Assembly: GCF_001649575.2 (NCBI RefSeq)
Contig: NC_051438.1
Span: 23,668,816-23,732,815 of the forward strand
Direction of reading: 5' to 3'
DNA length: 64,000 nucleotides
Source: Kryptolebias marmoratus
Taxonomy: Eukaryota > Chordata > Actinopteri > Cyprinodontiformes > Rivulidae
Shown in pieces: positions 51,160 to 62,375 of this stretch. A model generated the notes under the pieces. That model ran no database searches. It had not been told where the DNA came from and saw only the letters and a list, made by a program, of their open reading frames with translations. A program made the translations under genes and the position numbers. Position 1 is the stretch's first letter. The number at the start of each line of letters is the position of its first letter.

Positions 51160-51780
51160 AAGGTCTGTTTCCATGGCCCTGCTAGTCAGTGGATGAGACT
51201 GAATTAGGACGTCTACACGACAGAGGTGAAAGCTGTCCTTTATGTCTCTGGAGTGTGTTTTACTTATCAAGTGTCTTTTCCTTCAACCTTTCCTGTTGCT
51301 CTCCATCTCGTCGTCTTACGAAAAGCAGCCGTCTGAAGACAAATTCCTGAGGCTCAGGGCAGAAAAAGAAGACAATGTCTGTGGAGACTCTTCAGATAGA
51401 TATTGACCAAAGGGGGGAAAAGCTGATGGGATTTCATTGACCTATGGCAAACTGCAGCATGTTACACAACCAGATCAATGTTCTCCCTCCCTCCTCCCCC
51501 CGTTCGCCTCCCCCTGGGGGACTTTTAATGCTCAAACTTATTCTTGTTGAAGAATCGAGAGGCAGAGCAGCTTCTGAAAATGTTGACAGATGTTTGTGAG
51601 AGCACTCTGTGAGGCTGTTTCATCTGTGAGGATGGTGAGCCAAGGTCTCAGCTGCTTTTTGTAAATTCCTTCTTCGACTTCAGTTGGCATGAAGGAAATG
51701 GAGAGATTCTGCAACGCTGAAGATTCTGCATCGATGTTTCTTTTGATATTAGGCATTCACTGTGCTGATGTGCAACCTTT
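51160..51780. promoter_or_regulatory. Candidate conserved non-coding element 5
   Basis: A non-repetitive block with GATAGATATTGACCAAAG, GATTTCATTGACCTATGG and a CT-rich run at 51484-51520. The minus-strand frame at 51756-51538 is unrecognised and lacks splice context. Confidence 0.33.
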
Positions 51781-52889
51781 GTGTTCTGTGACCAAAATAT
51801 GATTATGTTATATTATAGTTGAGTTTTACAAGGACGCGAATGGTGAATCAACATCCTCGACTTCTAACAGACACAACAAAGAGGATGTTTAAGTCAGATG
51901 CAGACTAAAATCTTTCTGGCTTAAATCTGCCAAGAGTTTTCAGTTTGTTCTTTGCTGATTAGCTATTTTATTGGCTTTGCTTCCACTGCGCTCCATATTC
52001 ATTTCAGTCAGGATAGCATTCCCTCAGTTTGGCCTGTCACATTTATGGGTTTCGTCAGTAGCATGGGAGTTTAAGTTCTTTGCACTGTTGTGTAAATAAA
52101 CGTCTGATGCAACATTGGAGTTGAGACCGTTTCTCTAAATCTGCAACATGCAAGTGGTAGCTTTTACAGAGAGATAATTTCCTCTCACCATGCTTCACTT
52201 ATCGAAGCAAACACGATTGAATCCTGTGAGTGAAACAAGCGATGCTCCCTGTGGGAATCACATGCTTATCTGCAATTTATCATCATCTGTGACAAGATAC
52301 ACTGTCAGTATCTGCAATCTGCATGAATACGGTTTGTACAAAAGTCTGGGAAAATAACAGGGTTGTCTCGGGAAGACAAATCAGTTCATGCAGCTCAGAG
52401 TGAAATGTTGACTTTTTTTTTTAAGGAATGACAACACATTAATAACACTTCTGTTCCACTGGAAGATGTCAGCACGTTTCAGCTTAAGGAGCATTTCATC
52501 ATGGATGAGTTTTAGAAAACAACCATTTTGCTCTTCTTGTTGACAGACAACAGGGAGATGCAGAAAGTCCAGTTTTAGATGCAAAGTAAGCAACAAAGCA
52601 AAGTCTGACAGATGTCATAAATGTTCACCTTTCACAGTTCAGATTTATCAGAATATATCTTTTCCCATGGCCACATATTTTCCACAAAACAACAAATGGT
52701 AAATGTTGGATTGAACTTCTGTTTTGCTCTTACCAAGAAAATGAAAACAGGTTTAGGTACGTTTGATTTTCCAGTTTAGATAAAGTTTAAATTTTTTATT
52801 TTTTTTTAAACTAATCATGTAAAAATTTGATTATGTTACAAAAACCTTTAAAACGGCTAAATGTAATTTCCAGTAGACACCTTACCACT
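51781..52889. other. Intergenic DNA, no gene seen
   Basis: AT-rich. It ends in a run of 22 A at 52890-52911. Confidence 0.35.
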
Positions 52890-52911
52890 AAAAAAAAAAA
52901 AAAAAAAAAAA
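52890..52911. repeat. Poly(A) run, 22 bases
   Basis: An uninterrupted A run about 20 bp before a solo LTR. Confidence 0.95.
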
Positions 52912-52932
52912 TTAGAGGCACAGCATTACTTG

Positions 52933-53286
52933 TGTAACGTTTATGGATGGTTGGAACCAGGAGGCAGGCCGACAAAGCAGACTGGACTGAAAGAATTTTA
53001 TTTAAAAGAAAACGATGAGGTGGTAGCAAAACAAACAAAAACCTACTTAAACAGCGAATCACAGGGAGCACGAGGAGGGAGACAAGCAGCAGACTCGACT
53101 GTGGAAAGAACAAACATTTGAATATAAGGGCTGAGGCGTAGATCGACTGCAGCTGGAGACAGGTAATGGGAACCAGGTGAAGTGGGCGTGGCAGGCCGGC
53201 TGGAAAACTACTGAGCTGAGGGGCAGGGGGGGGACACAGAGGGCAAAGGAAGCAGAACCACAACACAAAAGACCCAAATCCTGACA
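52933..53286 (-). mobile_element. Solo LTR (354 bp), minus orientation
   Basis: On the minus strand it begins TGTCAGGATTTGGG and ends AACGTTACA, the TG...CA of an LTR, with an AATAAA (in TTTTAAATAAAATTC) late in the element as expected near the R/U5 boundary. The flanks are ACTTG (52928-52932) and CCTTG (53287-53291), a 5-bp duplication with one mismatch. No internal retroelement genes are present. It resembles teleost Gypsy-type LTRs. It abuts the first base of family A copy 9. Confidence 0.72.
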
Positions 53287-54335
53287 CCTTGAAGGAATGC
53301 ATATTGCCCACCTTGTTTTGTCCCAGTTTTAGATATCTTATAGTGAGAAATTATGTTACAGCCAATTTAACTGAACCTTAAACATAAGATTATGTGTTTA
53401 TGATATCTCATATAGATCTCCCATTATCTGTTAGCACTTGGAGTAAGTGTTGTGAATGAGTCTGAGCTTCTTCCACACCAAACTTTTACTCAGTGTCTGG
53501 AAAATTCACTAAGTTCAATAAGCTGTGGCTAAGCTTGAATTGGGTAAACAACAAATTGTAGATGTTGACAAGGCAGGACTTGACAGGATTCAGACTTGCA
53601 ACACAGACGAAGTTTTAAGGATTTATTAAGAACAGACTAGGAGCAGGACCAGAGGCTTTGAACAGCGCACTCACGTGACCGTCTTGGATCGGGACCAGAA
53701 CTAGTAAGTCCTCCTTAGCTTGATAGCTAGGTGCAGACAGGCTTGTCTGAAAGGGGCTGAGGCGAGAGGGAAAGTCCAGGTCCAGGCAGGTGATCGTTAC
53801 CAGTGGGTCAGAGAGCAGAAGCCAAATCCAAAAAGGGAAAATCCAAAGGGCGAGGTCCAGAAAGGCAAAGCGAGGTCGGCAACCAGAAATCCGAGTCCGA
53901 AGCAGTATCCAAAAAGGGGCAGGCGAGAGACGTGGGTCGTGGGACAGGCAAGGGTCGAGATCAGGCATGGACATGGAAAGAATGCTGGACATCTACTGGC
54001 TGTGAGGCTTTCAATAATCTGGCAGTGAGAGACTGGGAGCTGTGAGTATTTAAGCATGGCAGAACAGGTGAAGCAGATGACTGTGATTGTGTGGGCATGG
54101 TAAAATGGACGTGGCTTGGAACTGGGATGAGTGGAAAGTTACTTGGCTGTGGCATGACTAGAGGCAAGAGGCGTGGCAGGAACAGATGGAGCTGTGACAG
54201 ATGTACAGTTAATGATTGCTGTCACTGGTTTCATTAAAAATTGTCAACTGGTTCATAATACATTTTGCTAACACTACAGCTAAACAAACAGTCAGACATG
54301 AGCATGAAGATTATCGCCTTTGTTGGCGGGCGATA
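53287..54335 (+). repeat. Family A interspersed repeat, copy 9, split by a solo LTR
   Basis: The left part is 53287-53565 (GAAGGAATGCATATTGCCCA to ATTGTAGATGT). The right part is 54200-54335 (TTAATGATTGCTGTCACTGG to GGCGGGCGATAAC). Removing the LTR at 53566-54199 restores the order seen in the other copies. Confidence 0.85.
53566..54199 (-). mobile_element. Solo LTR (634 bp) nested in family A copy 9
   Basis: It is flanked by perfect 5-bp duplications, GATGT (53561-53565 and 54200-54204). The element reads TGACAAGG...GCTGTGACA, so it has TG...CA ends. On the minus strand AATAAA (in CTTAATAAATCCTT) falls close to the 3' end. The interior has an AGGCAAAGCGAGG-type low-complexity stretch that produces overlapping open frames on both strands, none convincing. 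No gag or pol is present. Confidence 0.85.
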
Positions 54336-54354
54336 ACAAGCACTGCGTCACACA

Positions 54355-54650
54355 GAATGAGCACAGACTTTAAATAGCTGTGTTTCAATTAGTGAAAGGG
54401 TTGTATTATCATTCTCCAGCTGAGAGGCAATACATCAGCCACACAGGTCATTGGATTTCAGGAGTTGCAGGTGAACGGATTTGGTCAATCATGGAGCAGC
54501 CAATTGATTTTCCTCTCTTTATTTGCAGAAGTTGGCGTGAGGCAGAGGGAAACTTCTCTCCCCGGGTCCACAGATTGAATGTAATTCTGTCTTTACCCAA
54601 CAACAAGCACACTTACCATCTGTTTTCTATTTTCATGGGCTGACATTTGG
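54355..54650. promoter_or_regulatory. Candidate conserved non-coding element 6
   Basis: A non-repetitive block with TTTCAATTAGTGAAAGG, GGTCAATCATGGAGCAGCC and AATTGATTTTCCTCTCTTT directly after the split family A copy. Composition-based call only. Confidence 0.33.
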
Positions 54651-55124
54651 GGGAATGAGATACCTCTGTGAAACGCCTGAGAGGGAGAGAGAGAAAAAAA
54701 ACAAACTGTAAATAGTTTAGGGAAAAAATGTTGTTTTCCTTGTGAGGAGAATTGGAGGTGCAGTCTGAGGAGAGGATTAGGAGGAGGGATTTTTGAAGCA
54801 TGCCAAATGTCAATTATAATCAAATTGGTGTTTATTTGTATTGAAGCTTTGAAAAAACAAACAAACAAACAAAAAAGACACTCAGCTGTCTTTTTGTAAT
54901 CTTTGACATTCAGGAAAATTCAGGCTCAACATCAGTGATAAATGGATGAATTAAGAAACTTCTGACTTTGGGGGTTTCAAGGGGGTTCAGCCTTGGATCT
55001 TGGTAACAATAAACTGTAGAATATTAAAAGTTATAACAGGAATTAGGATAATTGCAACTGCTTGGGTGTGCATGTCTTCATTGTTCTGTCTCATATTGAA
55101 ATGATCAGAATGTAATTGGTGGAT

Positions 55125-55345
55125 ATACGTCTACAACTGATTAACTCCTGGAGTCTTTATTTGTGTTGCTGCCATGGCTAATCAACCTTAGCAAACACAA
55201 AAATGGCTACAACTCAGATAATTTTATAGATATTGACCTGGTAGTAGCTGAGCATTATCCCCAATACATATTCCAAACGCTAAGAAATTGCACACCATTT
55301 TTGTTTCAAAAAATTCAAGGTGGCAAGTGACGTGTGTTCCTTCAA
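55125..55345 (-). repeat. Family A interspersed repeat, copy 10 (partial, inverted)
   Basis: GTCTACAACTGATTAACTCC, TGCTGCCATGGCTAATCAAC, AAAATGGCTACAACTCAG and GGTAGTAGCTGAGCATTATC. The ends are eroded. Confidence 0.78.
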
Positions 55346-56214
55346 GAAATGCTTCTTTAATCAGAGAAACTGAATTTTCTGTAAAAATGCAGTGTGATTG
55401 TATTACTCATTTATATCTTACTGTGACTGAATAAAATTAATGTCTGATTGTTCAAAACCTTTTTAACCCACATGTATTAAACACTTGTATTTTCTAAACA
55501 TGTTCTGGAGAAGTTAAATATGAAAAGGCAACGTTTAGTGTTATATGGTCCTAACTTAGGTCCCATAATGAGACTATAATCATATCAGTGAGAGTTGCTG
55601 TTTCATCCACTTACTGTCGTGGATCTTTTTTTCCACTCTTCTATCATTTCTGAACTATGGTTATAGATATGAAGACAAACGCAGGCATCACAAGGAGACA
55701 CGCAAACACCTGGTTTCAATATGCGGCTGCCCTACTTGCTTTAATCAAACCAGAACACACACACAGAACATACAGGTATGCTGTAACCTGATAACATGGC
55801 TGATCCTCCATGTCAGTTAGGTTTGATTTGAACCATATGCAGTGCGCACACAGAAACCATTTGTTGCATTCATGAAGAACTAAGAGTGTTTTTTTATGTC
55901 AGCACAGAGAAGACGGTGTTGTCCCTGCAAGCAGAATAACTCTCATACGCATGCAAATAAGCTCAGCCGTGACGTAAAGTGCAAATGACACTTTTCCCAG
56001 TAACTGCACCCATTTGGAGCTATTTGAGTTTCGCTCTACAGGGAGTATCTGGAGCTCCAAGTTTTGGAACTCCTGCTTCGTATCAAGTTGCATATGGTTC
56101 ACTGCTTTCTTTAGATGCAAATACACTTAATCCTGTGTGTTTGCATGCCAACTGGATAATATTCCCTATTTGCATGTAAACAGAAAAACACACCTAGAGA
56201 AACAGACCTAGAAT
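55346..56214. other. Intergenic DNA, no gene seen
   Basis: Mostly AT-rich. The part from about 55880 to 56170 is non-repetitive and could be regulatory, but nothing distinguishes it. Confidence 0.3.
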
Positions 56215-56632
56215 TCCTTGATGGAATGCATGTCACCCGCCACCTTTCATGCCAGGGTTTTAGACGAAGATCCTCTTCTGTTGAGAAATTATGACGTTGT
56301 AGCCGTTTTGGTTAGACCTTTTCAGTGATGTCATGCATGATCTTATGCAATATTGTGAGATCTTGCAAAATGTGTTAGCACTCAGAGTATGTGTTGTATG
56401 TGATTCTCAACTACTACCACACCAAATTTGAACTCATTATCTTTACATTTTACTGAGTAATATCCATTCTAGTGTAAGCTAGTGTTGATTAGCTATGAAG
56501 GCCATCTTGAATTAGGCTGACTCCAAATGTTGTAGATGTTCATCCAATAATTACTGTCTAAAAGTTTCATTACAATCAGTCTTGTGGTTCATGAGATATT
56601 TTGCTAACAGACAGATGCAGTTGAGTCCAATT
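56215..56632 (+). repeat. Family A interspersed repeat, copy 11 (near full length)
   Basis: The most complete copy at the 5' end: CTTGATGGAATGCATGTCAC, then GTAGCCGTTTTGGTTAGACC, AGGCCATCTTGAATTAGGCT and GTTCATGAGATATTTTGCTA. Copy 12 follows directly in the same orientation. Confidence 0.9.
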
Positions 56633-56639
56633 GGTAACA

Positions 56640-56965
56640 ACAAAGTTTGACAAACATCTCATGCGACACACTGGTGCCCAAATTATGTTTTGCAAATCAC
56701 TCTCAGCTACTACCACATCAAAGTTTTGGCCCAAAGTTTGTAAAATTAACTGAGTTACAGCCATATTTGTGTTTAATGAGGTCACTAAGCTGTGGCTGCC
56801 ATCTTGATTGGTGTCGACTCCAAAAGTTAATCAGTTGTAGATGTCCATTCAGTAACTACTTTCTCCATGTTTCAATTAAATCTCTTGGCTCATGAGATAT
56901 TTTGCTAAAGCTACAAAGACCCAAACACACATACCGACAAAAACATTATTGCTGCTTTGAAGTGG
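56640..56965 (+). repeat. Family A interspersed repeat, copy 12 (partial, tandem to copy 11)
   Basis: AGCTACTACCACATCAAAGT, CTGCCATCTTGATTGGTGTC, GCTCATGAGATATTTTGCTA and an AACATTATTGC tail. The 5' third is missing. Confidence 0.87.
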
Positions 56966-56985
56966 GGATAATAAAAGCATGCATG

Positions 56986-56989
<4 letters not shown>

Positions 56990-57014
<25 letters not shown>
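56990..57014. repeat. (CA)n microsatellite
   Basis: About 12 CA units just downstream of family A copy 12. Confidence 0.95.
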
Positions 57015-57016
<2 letters not shown>

Positions 57017-57179
57017 CTTACATAAACACACCACAGAGGGACCGAGGACTATCTGGGGGCCCATGCAGAGGTGTTTGCTAGCAGTGGGAGTTATCATTGG
57101 CCATGGAGGCTTATTCCTCTGCCAGGAGACACCATGCCAGGAAATGACTGATAACAGGCCGCAGCTATGACTGGCTCGC

Positions 57180-57480
57180 ACAGCGGCAGCACATCTAGAA
57201 CCCGACCAAAAACACGAACATGCATCATTCAGCGGAGCTCCCTCTGTCAGCCCTTCTCCTAATGACGTGTGTATTTACGTTCCATTAGCTCTGAAAGACT
57301 AAGCAGGATTGAGGAGGCAGCTCGCTCAGAGGCCAAACCACATTTTTCAGATGCAAAATGTTAAAAGTTATTTGTTGCGATGTCAAGCCGCAAAATGAAA
57401 ATGCTCATAGATGTAATAAGCGTGGATGGGAGCTGATGATTTATGCGATCCCATGAGAAAGAAGCATAACTTTCAGTCAT
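57180..57480. promoter_or_regulatory. Candidate conserved non-coding element 7
   Basis: A non-repetitive block with CTAATGACGTGTGTATTTAC, CCATTAGCTCTGAAAG and GATGATTTATGCGATCCC, less AT-rich than its surroundings. Confidence 0.35.
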
Positions 57481-59914
57481 TTGCTGTGGTACTTTACTTA
57501 ATTCAACAGATTCAGTTTATTTGCTGTAATGTTGTCATCTAATGGCAAAGTGGCATTCTTTGTACAGAGAAGATGGGAACTTTGGACAGCTGAAGGATGA
57601 GGGTTAAGAGTTTTCTTTTCCTTTTTTAAATTTTACAGAAAATACTCAAGAGGCTAAAAAAGTTGAGATTTGTCAGCATTTCCAAACAGCAAAGAGACAG
57701 AACAAGTGAAGGATTTAAACTGTGTAAGAACAAGAGATGACTGATTAGGCAGAGAGAGTCCTGAATGTGGAAAAATGTTCCTTACAAAACTCTGGTACAA
57801 AAACAGGCGACTAAACAGCAGTGGTTGAGTTTTTACTGGGTGGTCTTAAACAGCTGGTGCTTTGAAAAGCCACTGATCTACTGTGTTGCATTTCCCACAG
57901 TGTTAAAGAATCAAATGAATGCTGCAAGTTCCATCTTGAAACCAGAGCTTTTCTGCTAAAACCCTAATCCTCAGTTATGTTAGAAATGTACACAAACATG
58001 TGTAAGGCCAAACAGTGGTGTGGTAATGTCCAAATGTCTGGCTTTTTTTTAGGTTTATGTCTCATATTTTCAAATAATTCACAGTTTTTTCAGGTTTTAG
58101 GCCAAAAACACTTATATACCTTTATCTATACCTGTGTTTATATTTTTCGGTCCTGTCCACATGTGTTGTTGCAGCCCCTAAAAAGTAAACTTATGGTTTT
58201 ATTTATTCAATTTAAAAAAAATAAAATATACACTCAATATAGGGTAAATCAGGCAAATCAGTATAACCAGGAAGTTGAACTTGCAGCTGAATGAGCGCCC
58301 CCTATAGGAGGCAGAAAAGTGGTTTCTTACTGGGTGTAGTGAGTTAGCAAACGGCATTCATGAGGGAGTCTCGCCACACTTGAGGTGGTTTTCAGTTTCC
58401 TCGTGAGTAGTAGAGGCTACACCTGAGGCAAATGTGCAGGTCTAAATGCCAAATAACAAATACTGAGAAACTGGTTCAGATCAGCAGTGCACCCCAGCAG
58501 ATTAAATCCTAAATGTGGGGGCGGTTGCTGAGGTGGGAACAAAGCAGAAGAGGGAAACAAAATAATGTGCATTACCAAGAATGGAGTTCTGCCATTCGTG
58601 CACAAAAAAAAATAAATAAATAAAAAAATAAAGCTTGTTGGATACAAACACTCAGACCTCAGTCTTACTAAATTCTGAGTCTCACTGTATACTATAAACA
58701 ACCTTTGATTATAAATAAGATTGATATTTTGACAGTCTAGTCTTCATTTTATACTTACTTTATAATCAGGGTCTTTATGATTGCACATAAGGAGCTTCAT
58801 GTTTTAAATAAAGATGGAGAGTTTCACTCCTCATCAAATAAAAAAGACAAAGTGAGCAGTTCAGCTGCAGCTATGTGTGGTGATGTTCCTTTTCTCAGCA
58901 CCACCTGATGTTTTAAAAGATTCTGCAATTCTAACAAAACACTTACCCCGCATTAAAACTTGGTGTCTGTCTGTAGTTTGGCTGTTACCTGCAGGAACTT
59001 TAAAATAAAAAGTCCTTCAGGCAAACACACATCAGGCTTCTTAATTTTTCTTAAACAACAATAACAAAAATCACTGCACCTCTGTTGTATTTGATTTTTT
59101 GTCTGAAAAGGTTTTTAGAATGGAAATGTTATAAAAATCAGCCCCAAAGTGTTTCTCTGTCTTCACTGATTACTTTAACTTTCAGTCATTAATGAAATCA
59201 GCAGAAAACAACAAACAGTCATTTGACACGTTAATGCTTTGTTTGATTCGACCGTGTGGATGTTTAATCAAAGCTTCTTCTCAGGTTGACAAATAAAATC
59301 TGAAGCTTTTTGTTTTGTTTTTCATTTTTCTGGTATGTCTTGACTTCAAGGGTATTCTGTTGAAAAAGGAATAAGGAGTCATCTCCAGCTGGAATGCATG
59401 TAGCTGAATAAAAGCTTAGTGCAAAACTCTTCTTAAGATGGAAAAATAAATAAATAAAAAATCAAATAATAAAAGAAGTTGCGAATATGTGGCATGTTGT
59501 TTTTCTTTCTTCTTCAGACATTCATCTTTTCGTCTCTTGTGCCTCTTATGTTACATCTCATCCAACAAACCAGAGAGGATTAGCTTTTCTTAAAAAACTG
59601 TTTCCTTCTGGGGAATTCACCAAACGCTGCAACTATTTTGAAACCATTTTAATAATTTCTTAAGACTCCTGTAAACATCTCTGTTTAAAAAACTCTTATT
59701 TTTTCGGCAGGTTTTAAGCAGTTCTTTCAGCTGTGATTATATCCCTTTTATTTTTTCAAGTAAAACAGAAAATAGAAACAGTTTGTGAGCATATTAACTT
59801 ATACCTTCATTATCTAAGTGTGAAAACATAATCTAATGTGATTTTCTAATCAAACTTGGTTTAGAAACAGAGAAAAGAAAAACAATGAGTCTCAGAAAAG
59901 AGCTTAAAGTTCTC
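57481..59914. other. Intergenic DNA, no gene seen
   Basis: AT-rich with no exon. The only standout is the CTCF-like motif listed separately. Confidence 0.35.
58294..58308 (-). promoter_or_regulatory. Strong candidate CTCF site
   Basis: The minus strand reads CCTATAGGGGGCGCT, matching the CTCF core CCACTAGGGGGCGCT at 13 of 15 positions. Motif match only. Confidence 0.5.
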
Positions 59915-60205
59915 TGCATTGTGCAGAAGTGAATGTGTCTGTCTGTTAGCAGAATATCTCATGAACCAATGGACATATTTTAATGAGACTTGCAGAAAGT
60001 ATTCACTAAATGTACATCTGCAACTGATTATCTTTTGGAGTCGACCACATTCAACATGGCTGCCACAGCAAAGCAACTCTTACAAACAAAAAAAGTGGAT
60101 ATAACTCAGTCAGTTTAGCAAATATTTAGCTAGAATTTGGTGTGGTAGAAACTGAGAGTCACTCCCAACACAAAGTCCAAGCGCTCACACAAGATCTGCT
60201 TTTAA
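59915..60205 (-). repeat. Family A interspersed repeat, copy 13 (inverted)
   Basis: GCAGAATATCTCATGAACCA, then CAACATGGCTGCCACAGCAA and TTTGGTGTGGTAGAAACTGA. The sequence breaks off after the CAAGCGCTCACACAAGATC block. Confidence 0.83.
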
Positions 60206-60229
60206 CCTTTTGCCTTTAACCACTAAAGT

Positions 60230-60365
60230 CAACTCTGTCTGTCTGTTATCTTAATATCTCATGAACTAGTAGAAAACATATTCTAAGTGCGACATTTTGC
60301 ATGAGATTATGCATTATGTTATTTTCAGGGTCTGAGTGAAGCAGCTATACCTCCGTTATTTCCCA
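60230..60365 (-). repeat. Family A interspersed repeat, internally deleted copy (13b)
   Basis: TGTCTGTTATCTTAATATCT and CATGAACTAG join straight to ATGAGATTATGCATTATGTT and a CTATACCTCCGTTATTTCCC end, so the middle of the element is missing. It lies immediately beside copy 13 in the same orientation. Confidence 0.65.
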
Positions 60366-60559
60366 ACAAGGAATGGTTGTAGTCTAAACGTCTTTTCCTT
60401 GGAGAAAAACTTGGCTTTTAGTTTGAGAAAGTTTGAAGCCTTTAGCTGAGCGATTGAAACATAAAACACAATGGACAGAAATGGGGGGCCAAGCTGTACA
60501 TCCTGTTTAGGTGTTTGTGTTTCAGCGCGTGCAAAATAAAGCGTGTGGGTGCACGCGTT

Positions 60560-61080
60560 AGTTTTTCCGGGCTTCACACATCAACCTGGACAAACAATCT
60601 ATTCCAATTAAAGCGAGCTGCAGACTGCACAAGGGGCTGCGTGCCATCCGATCACATCATCCTTTAAAAAGAAAACAGAATCGCTGATTGGGATCTTTCA
60701 GGAAATGGCCTCCTTGAGGAGGAACTGGTACGAGCTGGACGGTGGAGAGGAGGCGGTGGGGTGGAGGGGTTCGCAGACTGACTCCAAAATATTCCAGAAA
60801 ATTCTGTAGCAGATTACAGCAAAGGTTGTGGGTGAGCTGAGAGGAGGGGGGAGGCCATTCATCCTGATTGCAGCCAGAGTTTACTGCTCTTAGCGTATAT
60901 GAGGTGAGGAGACAAATTAATTATGCGGCAGAGATTAATTAGGTGATGTTAAAGGGAAAATCTGTGGTTGTAAAACTTTAGAGGGCTCCACAGCTGACTA
61001 GACTAATGGGCTGTTCATGAACTCTTAATAGATGCTTATTTTATGATCACAGTGTGCAAGCAGAGCCGAGAGGAGACAGA
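60560..61080. promoter_or_regulatory. Candidate conserved non-coding element 8
   Basis: About 500 bp, non-repetitive and less AT-rich. It carries paired homeodomain-type cores (ACAAATTAATTATGCGGC and GAGATTAATTAGGTGATG) and CCAATTAAAGCGAGC. No open frame. Confidence 0.42.
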
Positions 61081-61959
61081 AACATCAGTAACAGCACAGA
61101 CAGGACACTCCTCAAACATTAAACTCGGCTTTAGAAGTGGAGTACAGGTGCTCAAGAAGTAAGGATTACAATATGTTTATGTATCGGTCTGTTAAATGAA
61201 ATTTTATTTTCAAAGAAAGAGAAACTTTCATGCAAACGATGTACAAATGCTCCAACATTTGAGATTAGAATAATAATATTTAGGTAAAACAAACATGATC
61301 TCCATGAAAGTTCACTTCTGTTTCGTCCCACGTGATGAAAGTGTTGACTGGACGTTCGATCTCTGGTATCCATGAGGAAAAACAAGACAATTTAATCATT
61401 TTTTCACAAGACAGAAAGCAAGAAATGTGTTTGAGAACAGAGAATAAAAAAAGAAGCTTAAATAAAAAGCACTAAAAGAAACAAACCCTCACTGCAGAAA
61501 TAAATGCAAAAAAGGTGCAAAACTGACATCAAGTACAATCTGAGCTCAAATGTATGAAGATTAGCTGTTTAAAAAGCTCTTCATGAAACATCTCCACCTC
61601 TGAGGAGCCATCAGCCTCTCAGGGCTTCAAATGTCTGACAAGTGAATCATTTTCATCATTACTCACATTTCACTGATGGGACAAGAAGAGGTTTTGCTTT
61701 ATTGTCCGTGTTTTTTTAAAAGGAGGGTTACAAATTGTTCATTTTAATACAGCAGCTTTAAATTCTCAGTCTGGACCTTTTATTTAAAGGTAACAAGAGA
61801 AATCGGAGAGGTCTCACAATGGCTGATCAGTTATAGGAGCAGAGAAAAGAAACCTTCGGATAAACTTGTTTTAGTGTGAAGGAATTAGTTTGGGTGTCAA
61901 GTAACTGTGAGGATTTACTCATTTGCGATATTCTTCTTTACACTTCCGTCTCTTTTTAT
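61081..61959. other. Intergenic DNA, no gene seen
   Basis: No exon or recognised repeat. Confidence 0.35.
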
Positions 61960-62375
61960 TTCTCTTTTATCACTCGCCACCAAAAACAATCATGGTTTTA
62001 CTCATGTGTGTTTGTTTTCTGTCTGTTAGCAAAATATCACACAAACAGCAGAAAAATTTTTAATTAAACTTTCAGAAGGAAAATACTGGATTAATAAATT
62101 GTCCAATTTAAGATGGCCACCACAGCCAACTGACCTCAAAAAACACAAAAATAGCTTTAACGCAGACAATTTTACAGATATTTAGCTAAAAGTTTGTGTG
62201 GTAGAAGCAGAGAGTCAGTCGCAAGACATACTTTAAGCGCTAACAGATCATGCAAAATCGAGATCACATGAGACAAAAGATAATGTTTGACCACAACAGC
62301 TACAACTTAACATAAGATGATCTTCCTCTAAAACTCTGGCATGACAGGCGGTGGTCATTAAAGGAATTTTAGGCC
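61960..62375 (-). repeat. Family A interspersed repeat, copy 14 (inverted, near full length)
   Basis: It begins with the reversed 3' end TATCACTCGCCACC, then GTTAGCAAAATATCACACAA, AAGATGGCCACCACAGCCAA, GTGTGGTAGAAGCAGAGAGT, and the reversed 5' end CTCTGGCATGACAGGCGGTG. Confidence 0.87.

Noticed and set aside
52811..53311. Minus-strand open frame of 166 codons
   Set aside because: It spans the poly(A) run and the solo LTR; composition-driven, with no retroelement protein motif.
53615..54057. Several overlapping frames on both strands
   Set aside because: They arise from the low-complexity interior of the nested LTR; none has a recognisable domain.
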